Shown here piece after piece: positions 36,290 through 44,370 of a stretch of 64,000 bases of DNA. The stretch is from Deltaproteobacteria bacterium. GTDB taxonomy: Bacteria; Myxococcota; XYA12-FULL-58-9. The stretch covers positions 1-64,000 of the forward strand of contig JACRCV010000082.1 of NCBI GenBank assembly GCA_016218825.1, in the 5' to 3' direction. Each line of letters starts with the position of its first letter. Position 1 is the stretch's first letter. The notes beneath the pieces are model-generated. The model saw only the letters and a list, made by a program, of their open reading frames with translations. It searched no databases and was not told the origin of the DNA. Made by a program: the position numbers and the translations under genes.

Positions 36290-36455
36290 CCCTGACGTGA
36301 CTCACGCATATGTACCTGCCGCGCATCGACGTTGACGGCGAGCGGTGCCACCGGCAGCCGCCGCACGAGGGCGAGGGTCCGTAGTGTCCGCATGTAGCGC
36401 CCCTCGGCGTGATCGCGTTGGGCGAGGGTCCACCCACCCGGCCAGTTCTCGCCTA
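36290..36455 (-). pseudogene. unidentified coding fragment
   Basis: One minus-strand frame reads HLELWLGENWPGGWTLAQRD followed by AEGRYMRTLRTLALVRRLPV and an AVNVDARQVH tail, without an upstream start in frame. It looks like the C-terminal end of a plasmid/element-type hypothetical protein, but the family cannot be named. It sits out of frame with the Kelch fragment next to it. The 380-bp gap between the Bor fusion gene and the CYTH gene holds only these fragments. Confidence 0.3.
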
Positions 36456-36459
36456 GCCA

Positions 36460-36632
36460 CAGTTCGAGGTGCCGGAGGTGCAGCCATCTTCGTCCACGTC
36501 AGGCCGTCCCACTCCCAGGTGTCGTTCGGGAACGACAGGCCCGCGGGGCCAAACGCGCCGCCACCGAAGAGCACGGTTCGGCCACGCGTGGCGTCGAAGG
36601 CCAGCACGCCGCCCAGCCGCGGGCTCGGCTGG
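36460..36632 (-). pseudogene. remnant of a Kelch-repeat protein gene
   Basis: Directly after the CYTH stop, a minus-strand frame without a start encodes about 1.5 Kelch-type blades: PSPRLGGVLAFDATRGRTVL, then FGGGAFGPAGLSFPNDTWEW and DGLTWTKMAAPPAPRT. The R.G..LFGG...NDTWEWDG.TWT pattern is unmistakable. No signal, start or remaining blades are present, so this is a decayed piece of a once larger gene, perhaps cut off by insertion of the adjacent island. Confidence 0.6.
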
Positions 36633-37607
36633 TCACCGACCGGCAGGACCGGCGAGGGCCTTGCGGATCGCGTGGAAGCGCGCCTGCTTCGTGGTCTTCG
36701 ACACCCGCCACTCGATCCCGGCTGCAGCGAACAACGCCGCGAGCCGCGCCCGCGTCCGGTCGATATCGCTCGCCGGTGATTCGACCTCGACCTCGTGGAT
36801 GACGGAGCGGTCCTGGTACGTCGTCCGGTCGAGCTCGAGGTGCACCGGCGCGCCGTCGCCGGGGAGCGTGAACACCTGGCGTACGGTCTCGATCGAGCCG
36901 AGCGCCTGCAAGCTCGCGAGCGACAGCTCTGCGGGGATCGGAATGCCTCGCTCTTTGGCCAGCGCGTCGACGAGCGCGCCCACCGCCCTGTGGCCGGTCG
37001 AGATGTCCGCCCACGCCGCCTTGTCGACGTCGCCGTTCCACTCGTTGCGGTCGAGGAACTCCCCAATGCTCTTCTGGTTGGCCTTCAGGGTCAGGACCAC
37101 CGCGTCGTTTTCCTTGCGGACCCGCACCCCCCAGCCGCGCGCCCGAAAGGAACCATCGGGGGCGTCGAAGTACACGTTCACCTGAGCGAGCGTCGCCTGC
37201 GGCGCGCCCAACAGGGCGACGAGCGCCTTCGCCTCGGTCGCGCCATGCAGCTCCAGCTTGATCTCGACCTCGCGGTCGCTCTTGGTGTCCACCTGGCCTG
37301 CGCCGCTCGCCGCGATCACGCCGTCCTCCCTCCGGCCTTTGGCCGCGCCTAGGACCGCGGCGATCTCCCCGGGGAAGTGAACCTTGCCCTTCGCGCCGGC
37401 CTGCTTCGCCCGGTGTTGTAGCGCCCCCGCGCTGCCGTCGGTCTGCATCGCGGCGGCCATCACCCTGTCGACCACCGGCAGCGGAGCCTCCACGGCCGGC
37501 ACGACGTCGCGGGACTCTTGAGCCGTAGAGCGTTGGCGGCCATGCGTCGCGTTCTTGAGAGCGCGCGCCTCGTGACCGCCGGCGATCTTCTTCCCGTGTA
37601 TCTTCAT
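36633..37607 (-). CDS. CYTH-domain phosphohydrolase/cyclase-like protein
   Basis: 324 residues. The C-terminal ~210 form a CYTH domain with the ExExK signature at E113-x-E115-x-K117 (DREVEIKLEL). VYFDAPDGSFRARGWGVRVR, VVLTLKANQKS and VHLELDRTTYQDRS provide the basic and acidic tunnel residues. CYTH enzymes act on triphosphates (inorganic triphosphatase, class IV adenylyl cyclase, thiamine triphosphatase), and here the exact substrate is unknown. The N-terminal ~105 residues are Ala/Lys-rich and unlike known family members. It is divergent from tag with a 38-bp gap. Confidence 0.82.
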   Translation of the reverse strand: MKIHGKKIAGGHEARALKNATHGRQRSTAQESRDVVPAVEAPLPVVDRVMAAAMQTDGSAGALQHRAKQAGAKGKVHFPGEIAAVLGAAKGRREDGVIAASGAGQVDTKSDREVEIKLELHGATEAKALVALLGAPQATLAQVNVYFDAPDGSFRARGWGVRVRKENDAVVLTLKANQKSIGEFLDRNEWNGDVDKAAWADISTGHRAVGALVDALAKERGIPIPAELSLASLQALGSIETVRQVFTLPGDGAPVHLELDRTTYQDRSVIHEVEVESPASDIDRTRARLAALFAAAGIEWRVSKTTKQARFHAIRKALAGPAGR

Positions 37608-37645
37608 ACTTGCCTGGGTGTCGAAAATGTATCAAGGCGACGATC

Positions 37646-38293
37646 ATGCGTCCACCACTGCCCAGTCGCAGCACCGCGGCACACCGCGTCGGAAGCGCCG
37701 CAGCGCGCCGCCGTTGTCCTTGGTGCGGCACCGATCCCATCTACGTGCGCTATCACGACGACGAGTGGGGCGTCCCGGAGACCGACGATCGGGCGCTGTT
37801 CGAGAAGCTCGTCCTCGACGGCTTCCAAGCCGGGTTGTCGTGGATCATCGTGCTGCGAAAGCGCGACGCCTTCCGCCGGGCGTTCGACGGCTTCGAGCCG
37901 GCGCGCGTGGCGCGCTACACCCCGGCGAAGCTCGCCGCGCTGAACGCCGACGCCGGCATCGTCCGGAACCGCGCCAAGATCCAGGCGTCGGTCGCCAACG
38001 CCCGCGCCTACCTCCGAGTGGTGGAAGAGCAGGGCGGCTTCGCGCGCTACCTGTGGAGCTTCGTCGACGGCGAAATGATCGTGCACCACCGGCGGCGGCT
38101 CCGGCAGCTGCCGGCGGAATCGAAAGAGAGCCGGGCGCTCGCCAAGGATCTCAGAGCCCGCGGCTTCCGCTTCTGCGGCCCGACGATCGTCTACGCCTTC
38201 ATGCAGGCGGTCGGCATGGTGAACGACCACCTGGTGGATTGTCATCGCCACCCGGTGGTGACGGCGCTCGGGCGACGGCTGCCGGCGTTTTGA
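37646..38293 (+). CDS. tag: DNA-3-methyladenine glycosylase I
   Basis: It excises 3-methyladenine from alkylated DNA. The 215-residue protein has the Tag zinc site: C24 in RCPWCGTDP, H37 in YVRYHDDEWG, and the H/C pair in GMVNDHLVDCHRH. Catalytic-region motifs are EKLVLDGFQAGLSWIIVLRK and SFVDGE. An extra CxxC (CPWC) and ~20 Arg/Ala-rich residues precede the standard start. The ATG at 37646 follows CAAGGCGACGATC. The frame also opens 36 bases earlier without support. It is divergently arranged with the CYTH gene. Confidence 0.95.
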   Translation: MRPPLPSRSTAAHRVGSAAARRRCPWCGTDPIYVRYHDDEWGVPETDDRALFEKLVLDGFQAGLSWIIVLRKRDAFRRAFDGFEPARVARYTPAKLAALNADAGIVRNRAKIQASVANARAYLRVVEEQGGFARYLWSFVDGEMIVHHRRRLRQLPAESKESRALAKDLRARGFRFCGPTIVYAFMQAVGMVNDHLVDCHRHPVVTALGRRLPAF

Positions 38294-38318
38294 ACCGCGG
38301 CGCTGCTCGCCTGAGCCG

Positions 38319-41300
38319 CTAGCGTCGGCGCCGGCGCCACGCAGCCACCAACCACGCCACGCTCAGCAGGACGCCGCTCGCGGCGCCGCCGGTGTGGCAG
38401 CCACAGCCCTGGTCACCGTTGCCGGTCACCGCCGTCGCGCACGCGACCTCGACGTCGAAGCTCTGCTCGGCGACGCCGGCGCTGTTTCTCGCGACGATGA
38501 CGACGTGCTCGGTCTTGGCCGGCGGTCCAGGCTGCCAGCGCACCAGGCCGGTCGTCGGGTCGACGGTCATCCCCGCGGGGGCGCCGAGCAGCGTGGTGCC
38601 GACGGTCTTGCCGAGGCTCCAGGTGATGGGCGGCGTGCCGCGGACCACCACGCGGTTGGCGCTGGCGCTCGAGTAGTCGTAGGGCCCGTCGCAGCTCGCG
38701 GCGACGTTGGCGATCGACAAGATCTTGGGCGGGGTTTCGCCCGCCGGTGATTGCACCGTCACCTCCACGGTGTCCAGGCACGTGAGGCCGGAGCTGGCCT
38801 CGACTCGCAGCGTTGCGTGCGCCGAGCCGGCCTCGGGGAAGGTGCGGACGAACTGCGCTTCGCTGGTGGTGAAGCCGTCATCGAAGACCCAGTCGGCCGC
38901 CACCACCGCGCCGTCGGGATTGGGGTCGACGAACACCGCCGAGAACGTGACGGTCAGCGGCGCCGGTCCGCCCGAGGGCGCGACGCTGGCGCGACACACC
39001 GGCGGTTGCGGGCCGCCGGCCTCGACCACCACCTGGACCGCGTCGTAGCCGGTGCAGCCGGCGGCATCGGCGCCCGCCAGTCGGACCCGGAAGCGTCCGG
39101 GGCCGAAGGTTCGTACCGGCGCCCGCTCCGCCGAGGTGCCGCCGTCACCGAAGTCCCAGCTGTAGCTCACCACCCCGTCGACCAGGCAATCAAAGTGGAC
39201 CTCGAGGGACTCGCTGCCGGTCAGGCGATCGGCCTCGATGCGGACCAGCGGCGGCGTCGGGCACTGGGCGTCGCCGACGAACAACGGCGCCTCGGCGGTG
39301 TCCGCGGCTCCGAAGCCGTCGCGGACCAGCAGGCGGGCGATGTAGCTGCCGGCCAGCGGATAGGCGTAGGTCGTGGCGACGCCCGCCGCGGCGGCGCCGT
39401 CACCGAAGGTCCAGTCGTAGCTGACGATCAAGGTGCGCGGGTCGGCGGTGCTCCCGGAGCCGTTGAAGCTCACCGCTTGGTTCGGACGCGCGAGCTGCGG
39501 TGCGATCTCCATGTGCGCGACCGGCGGCGAAACGGCGGCGGCGCTGACGACCACGGTGAACTCGTAGGTGTCGGAGCCGCAGTCGTCCTGGGCCCGGACG
39601 CAGAGATCGGTGGCACCCGCGACCGTCGGCACCCAGTCGACGAGCCCGGTCTGCTCGTCCACCTTGAAGGTCGGCACCGCGCTGACCGTGCTCGGACACG
39701 GCGAGAACCGCGGCGGCGTGACGGCCCCAGTCACTGACACCCGTCCGGAGTCGTTGTAGGCGTATGCCACGCCGACCGCGCCGGTGGCGACCGCGTTCTC
39801 TTCGACGGCCAGGCCGGGCGTCGTCGTGACGTCGGCGGGACACGGGAGCGTCGCGCCGTCACAGTGCTCGAGGGGGTCGCAGGCCGACAGCGGCGCCCGA
39901 CAGACCACCGTCGAATCGGCGACGGCGTCCGCCGGGCACGCGGTGCTCGTGCCGTCGCACACCTCGGCGGCGTCGCACGCATCGATGGCCGAACGACAAG
40001 GAGTGCCCGCGGAGGCGATCTCGTCCGCCGGGCACGTGGCGGTGGTGCCGCTGCAGTGATCGGCGACGTCGCAGGCCGCGGTGGCCGCGCGGCACTCGTG
40101 ACTCGCCTGGAGCACTTCGCAGGCGCCGTCCACGGTCGCGCCGGCGGCGACGCTGCACGCCCGGCAGTCGGTGAGGTCGGTGCCGTTGCAGGGATCGTCA
40201 CAGCAGACGCCGTCGACGCAGTTGCCGGTCTGACATTCGCCGGCCGCGGCGCAGCCGTCGCCGGTCGCACCTCCGGCGGTGAACGACTGGACGCTGCCGA
40301 CGCTCAGCCCGAGGCCGTTTTGCGCGATCGCGCAGAAGTAGTAGGTCGTCGCGCGGCTGAGGCCGGTCAGCGATTGGCTGAAGCTCTGGGCGCTGGTGCC
40401 GCTTCCGAGCGCCGTCCCGAGCGAGCCTGGGATGCGGGTGCCGAAGCTGTCGTTGCAGGCGCCGGGGTCGCTCGCGGCGTAGCGGAACCAGGCGGTGGTC
40501 GCGTCGCCGTTGGGGTTGGCGCTGCCGTTCAAGGTCGCGGCGGTCGCGCCTACCGCGGTCGCGGTCAACGTCGTGACCGTCGGGAACGCCAGCGTGGTGA
40601 AGGTTTGGACGTCGCCGAAACCAGTCACCCACGCGTTCTTGGCGATGCCGCAGAAGTAGTAGGTCACGCCCGGGCTCAGGCCGGTCGCGTCGGCGGACCA
40701 GGCCACCGGGTCGTAGCCGTCGCATTGGTAGCAGTCGCAATCGCAGTTGGGGTCGTCCGACCACCAGTAGCCGTTGCCGAGCGCGAGCTCGCCGGTGGCC
40801 GGCAGTCGAGTGCCGAAGCTGTCGTTGCAGGCGCCGGGGCTCGCGGTGTCGTAGCGGAACCACGCGAAGGTGTCCTGTGCGAAGGCGTCGGCGTGGGCGT
40901 GCAGCGTGGCGCTGGTTCCGAGGATCGCGGTCGTCGGATCGCCGACGATCGCGGGGATGGGCGCCGGCGGCGTGGTCACCGTCGCCAGGCTGCCGAATCC
41001 CTTCCCGCCGACGTTCTCGGCGACCGCGCAGTAGTAGTACGTGGTCGCGGGCTGCAGGCTCGAGACGTACTGCGCCGTCGCGATCTCGGTGGTCCCTTGG
41101 CCGATGTTATAGCCGCCGCTCGGGATCTTGGTGCCGAAGGCGTCGTTGCAGGCGCCGGGGTCCGTGGTCGAGTATCGCAGCCAGATCGTGGTCGGGTCGC
41201 CGTTCGGGTTCGCCTTGCCCATGAAGCCGACCCAGTTGAAGCCGTACGCCGCCGGCGGCAAGGTGGTCACCGTCGGTGGGGAGGTGGTCGCGGTCGTGAA

Positions 41301-42782
41301 CGACAGGACGCCGCCGAGGCCGACGCCGCTCGGGCTCGAGCCGACGGCGCAGAAGTAATAGGTGGTCGCCGGCGCCAGCGCCAACATGACCATCGAGTAG
41401 CCGTGGACTGCGGAGTCCTCCCAGAGGCTGTAGCCGGTCGCCGCGCCGAACGTGTCGTCGCAGGTGCCGGGGTCGGTCGTCGAGTAGCGGAACATCGCTC
41501 GGGTCGCGCCGCCGTTCGGGCTCACCTCGCCGTTCAGCGTCGCGCGCGTGGTTCTCACGTCCGTCGCCGCCAGCGTCGTCATCGTCGGCGCCACCGCGGG
41601 GAGGGTCGTGAAGCTCATGACGCCTCCGAAGTAGGCACCGACCCCCATGTTCGAGGCGACCGCGCAGTAGTAATAGGTGGTCGCCGGCAGCAACGAACGC
41701 ACTGTCACCGCGTAGTTGTGGGTCGTGCTGTCGGCGGCGTAGCCGCTGGTGTAGGACGCGGTCCCGAAGGTGTCGTTGCAGGTGCCGGGGTCGCTGGTGT
41801 CGTAACGGAACCAGGCCCAGGTGGCGGTGCCGTTGGCGTTCATTTGCCCGTTCAGGGTTGCAGTCGCGGTCAACAGATTGGTCGCCGCCGCCGTGGTCGC
41901 AGTTCCAGCGGCCGGCGTCGTGAAGGTCGCCACGGTGCCGACCACGGTGCCGGCGCTGTTTTGAGCGAGGGTGCAGTAGTAGTACGCCGTCTGCGCGACG
42001 AGCCCGGTGGCGACCTGAGAGTACCCCTGAGATGTCAGGCTGCTGCCGAGGGCGTTGCCGCCAGTCGCCGGCACTCTGGTCCCGAAGCTGTCGTTGCAGG
42101 TCCCGGGATCGGTCGTCGCATAGCGGAACCAGGCCGTGGTGTCCAAGCCGTTGGGGTTGGCGCTGCCGCCGAATTGAACGACGGTGGCGGCGACCATCGC
42201 TATCTGCGAGGTGACGACCGGTACTGCGGTCGCCATGGTCGTAAACGACCGGACAGTTCCCACCGAGGTGCCGCTCGAGTTCCGGGCGAGGCCGCAGTAG
42301 TAATAGGTGGTGTCGGGGTCGAGGCCGGTCAGCGTCTCGCTCCACAAGACGGGATCCGGCCCGGCGGTGTAGCCGCCGTCGTAGCAATCGGCGCCGCAGG
42401 CGTCGAGGCAGTCGTTGTTGGTAACGAAGCATTCGCAGCAGCCGCTGCAACTGCAGTCGCCGGGATTCGAGATGAATCCGCACCAGCCGCCGTTGGGACA
42501 GTCGACCCAGGTGTAGCCGTTGCCGAGATCGGGCTCACCCCCTGTCGGCAGGCGCGTGCCGAAGGTATCATTGCAGGTGCCGGGGTTGGTCGTGGAGAAT
42601 CGCAGCCAACCGAAGGTGCTGTCGTTGTGGGCGTCGGCCTGGGCGCTGACGCTCGCGGCCGTCGCCAAGACGGTGGTCGCGGGGTTGGTCGTGACAGTCG
42701 GTGCCTGTGCGAGAGCCGTCGTCGCGCTGGTCGTGACGGCGACGATGCCCGCGGTGATGAGACCTGCTGTTGAGCAGCGCAT
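38319..42782 (-). CDS. giant surface protein with tandem Fn3-like repeats, Cys-rich and PKD domains, MYXO-CTERM
   Basis: A 1487-residue exported protein. After a signal peptide come seven ~105-residue repeats (nt ~42705-40270), each W.RY.T.DPG.CNDTFGT ... TTYYYCA.A.N..G....V.SFTT, with two Cys. Repeats 1 and 6 carry extra Cys-rich inserts. A disintegrin-like stretch follows with three CRxA...CD..E.CDG....CPAD units (~40265-39800), then a cadherin/Ig-like domain, three PKD domains (WTFGDG, WDFGDGG, WVFDDG) and another Ig-like domain. The tail is a MYXO-CTERM sorting signal (GCGCHTGG, hydrophobic helix, RRRRR), recognised by myxosortase and leading to surface anchoring. The second of two adjacent ATGs (42782) has the better GGAG spacing. 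Confidence 0.9.
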   Translation of the reverse strand: MRCSTAGLITAGIVAVTTSATTALAQAPTVTTNPATTVLATAASVSAQADAHNDSTFGWLRFSTTNPGTCNDTFGTRLPTGGEPDLGNGYTWVDCPNGGWCGFISNPGDCSCSGCCECFVTNNDCLDACGADCYDGGYTAGPDPVLWSETLTGLDPDTTYYYCGLARNSSGTSVGTVRSFTTMATAVPVVTSQIAMVAATVVQFGGSANPNGLDTTAWFRYATTDPGTCNDSFGTRVPATGGNALGSSLTSQGYSQVATGLVAQTAYYYCTLAQNSAGTVVGTVATFTTPAAGTATTAAATNLLTATATLNGQMNANGTATWAWFRYDTSDPGTCNDTFGTASYTSGYAADSTTHNYAVTVRSLLPATTYYYCAVASNMGVGAYFGGVMSFTTLPAVAPTMTTLAATDVRTTRATLNGEVSPNGGATRAMFRYSTTDPGTCDDTFGAATGYSLWEDSAVHGYSMVMLALAPATTYYFCAVGSSPSGVGLGGVLSFTTATTSPPTVTTLPPAAYGFNWVGFMGKANPNGDPTTIWLRYSTTDPGACNDAFGTKIPSGGYNIGQGTTEIATAQYVSSLQPATTYYYCAVAENVGGKGFGSLATVTTPPAPIPAIVGDPTTAILGTSATLHAHADAFAQDTFAWFRYDTASPGACNDSFGTRLPATGELALGNGYWWSDDPNCDCDCYQCDGYDPVAWSADATGLSPGVTYYFCGIAKNAWVTGFGDVQTFTTLAFPTVTTLTATAVGATAATLNGSANPNGDATTAWFRYAASDPGACNDSFGTRIPGSLGTALGSGTSAQSFSQSLTGLSRATTYYFCAIAQNGLGLSVGSVQSFTAGGATGDGCAAAGECQTGNCVDGVCCDDPCNGTDLTDCRACSVAAGATVDGACEVLQASHECRAATAACDVADHCSGTTATCPADEIASAGTPCRSAIDACDAAEVCDGTSTACPADAVADSTVVCRAPLSACDPLEHCDGATLPCPADVTTTPGLAVEENAVATGAVGVAYAYNDSGRVSVTGAVTPPRFSPCPSTVSAVPTFKVDEQTGLVDWVPTVAGATDLCVRAQDDCGSDTYEFTVVVSAAAVSPPVAHMEIAPQLARPNQAVSFNGSGSTADPRTLIVSYDWTFGDGAAAAGVATTYAYPLAGSYIARLLVRDGFGAADTAEAPLFVGDAQCPTPPLVRIEADRLTGSESLEVHFDCLVDGVVSYSWDFGDGGTSAERAPVRTFGPGRFRVRLAGADAAGCTGYDAVQVVVEAGGPQPPVCRASVAPSGGPAPLTVTFSAVFVDPNPDGAVVAADWVFDDGFTTSEAQFVRTFPEAGSAHATLRVEASSGLTCLDTVEVTVQSPAGETPPKILSIANVAASCDGPYDYSSASANRVVVRGTPPITWSLGKTVGTTLLGAPAGMTVDPTTGLVRWQPGPPAKTEHVVIVARNSAGVAEQSFDVEVACATAVTGNGDQGCGCHTGGAASGVLLSVAWLVAAWRRRRR

Positions 42783-42965
42783 CATCGACTCCAGGGCGGC
42801 GAGGTTATGTCGGTATCGGCCGCATCGATCAGTGGCGAGTATAGCAGCGTTCTTGTGACCTGCCGAATTCGCGCCGAGCAGCGCGTAGCGCCCGCCGTCG
42901 TTTCCGGGGCGAGGTCGCCCGAGTCGGGTGGCGCGCAATACTTAGGTCGGTGACCGGGATTGTCG

Positions 42966-42971
42966 TATACT
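42966..42971 (+). promoter_or_regulatory. -10 element just upstream of the PEGA protein gene
   Basis: TATACT ends 7 bases before the ATG at 42979 and is the only AT-rich hexamer in the gap. No convincing -35 box is 16-18 bases upstream. The implied start point is at the ATG, again suggesting a leaderless message. Confidence 0.4.
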
Positions 42972-42978
42972 GCCACCG

Positions 42979-44370
42979 ATGCGCCGGGTCTGGCTCGCGG
43001 GGATCTCCGCCGTCTGCGCGTTTTCGGTGTCGGCTGCCGTTCCAGTCCGCGCCGCCGAGGTCACCAGGGTCGTGGTGCCGCCGGTCGTTTCGCTCGTCGG
43101 CATCGATGCCACGGTCGCGCCACCAGACGTGCTTGTCCGCGCCGGCGAGATGCTGGAGGCAGCGCTGGCGCGCGCGCCATTCGAAGTACGACGTTGGCGG
43201 CTCGAGGCCGGCGTGCCGGGTCCGAAGCCGGTGCCGCCGGAGATCAGCGCGCAGTTGCAGAAGGCGCGGACGGCGAGCCGCGAGCTCGACTACACCAAGG
43301 CGGTGCAGCTCTACAACGCGGTGATCGATGCGCTCGATCGGCGGCTCGAAGAGCTCGGCGACGCCCAGGGCCTGAGCGACGTGCAGGTAGCGCTCGCCGG
43401 GGTCTATCTGGCCATGGAGGAGCCGGCGCTCGCCGCAGCGGCGCTCGACAAGGCGGTCAGCCTGCGACCCGGGACCGGCTTGGATCCACGGCGCTATCCG
43501 CCGGCCCTGGTGGCGGCGTTCGGGGATGCCAGGACCCGCGCGTTCGCCGAGCCCGGCGCCAAGGTCGCGGTCGAGGTCCGGCCGGCCGGGGCTGCGGTCT
43601 ACGTCGACGGTCTGATGGTCGGCGAGACCCCGACGACTCTCGAGTTGCGCAAAGGTCCGCACCTGGTGCAGATCATGGCCGAAGGTCATGGAGCGTGGAG
43701 CGCCCGGGTCGAGGCGGTGGCCGGGGGCAAGATCAAGCTCGCCGAGACGCTGGTGCGTGCCCGGGCCTATGAGCTCGTCGACGACCTGAAGCTGGAAGCG
43801 CAGGGCCGAGCGCGGCGCACCGAGGCGCTGGCGGTCGCTCGCCGGCTCGCGAACGAGGTCGGCGCGGACGCGGCCCTGGTGGTCGGGCTCGCGCCGATCA
43901 AAGGCGGTTACGGCTTGTTTGCGATCTTGGCAAGTGAGCCGCCACAGGCGATCGTCGGGGTCAGCGCCGCGGGCCTCGACCGGGCGGGGGTGGTCTTCGC
44001 GACGATGCTCAACCGCCTGGCGGCCCTCAACCGTCAGCCCGCGACCGCGCCGGTGGAGGTCGTCTCGCTGGGCGAGTCGGGAGTGACGCTGCAGGGGTTG
44101 AGCGTGGCGTTCGACCAGCAGCTCTTGGGGATCGCAGCGCCGCCGCCGTCGACGCTGACCGCGGCGTCGGAGCCGGCGCCGGGGGTCACGGGGCTCACCG
44201 CGGGAGCACCCGGGCAGCAGAGCGTGGTGCGGTCACCGTGGCTGTGGACCGGCGTCGCGGTGGCGGCGCTTAGCGGCGTAGTCGTGGCGTACGTGTTGCT
44301 CCGGGATCGCGGCGTCGGCGTGATCCAAGATCCGAGTCAGCTCCGGGTCACCGCGGAGCTCCTCCCGTGA
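42979..44370 (+). CDS. exported PEGA-domain protein with TPR-like helices and C-terminal membrane anchor
   Basis: A 463-residue protein. A signal peptide (to ~27, PVRAAEV) is followed by helical repeats (~90-170, LDYTKAVQLYNAVIDAL, LALAGVYLAMEEPALAAAAL). A PEGA domain occupies ~195-255 (VAVEVRPAGAAVYVDGLMVG, KGPHLVQIMAEGHG), then a helical/mixed region, and a membrane helix near 415-440 (WLWTGVAVAALSGVVVAYVLL). PEGA domains are common in myxobacterial envelope and kinase proteins. Its stop overlaps the GTG of the next gene (GTGA), so the lipoprotein that follows is translationally coupled. A Ser/Thr kinase with its own PEGA domain lies next, suggesting one functional cluster. Confidence 0.82.
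   Translation: MRRVWLAGISAVCAFSVSAAVPVRAAEVTRVVVPPVVSLVGIDATVAPPDVLVRAGEMLEAALARAPFEVRRWRLEAGVPGPKPVPPEISAQLQKARTASRELDYTKAVQLYNAVIDALDRRLEELGDAQGLSDVQVALAGVYLAMEEPALAAAALDKAVSLRPGTGLDPRRYPPALVAAFGDARTRAFAEPGAKVAVEVRPAGAAVYVDGLMVGETPTTLELRKGPHLVQIMAEGHGAWSARVEAVAGGKIKLAETLVRARAYELVDDLKLEAQGRARRTEALAVARRLANEVGADAALVVGLAPIKGGYGLFAILASEPPQAIVGVSAAGLDRAGVVFATMLNRLAALNRQPATAPVEVVSLGESGVTLQGLSVAFDQQLLGIAAPPPSTLTAASEPAPGVTGLTAGAPGQQSVVRSPWLWTGVAVAALSGVVVAYVLLRDRGVGVIQDPSQLRVTAELLP

Noticed and set aside
33285-36640. A second copy of the tRNA-Pro 3' end as an attachment site
   Set aside because: No match to the T-loop and acceptor sequence was found by eye downstream; a computed repeat search would be decisive.
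39864-42773. A 969-codon plus-strand open frame
   Set aside because: It is antisense to the MYXO-CTERM repeat protein and is a third-position GC artefact.
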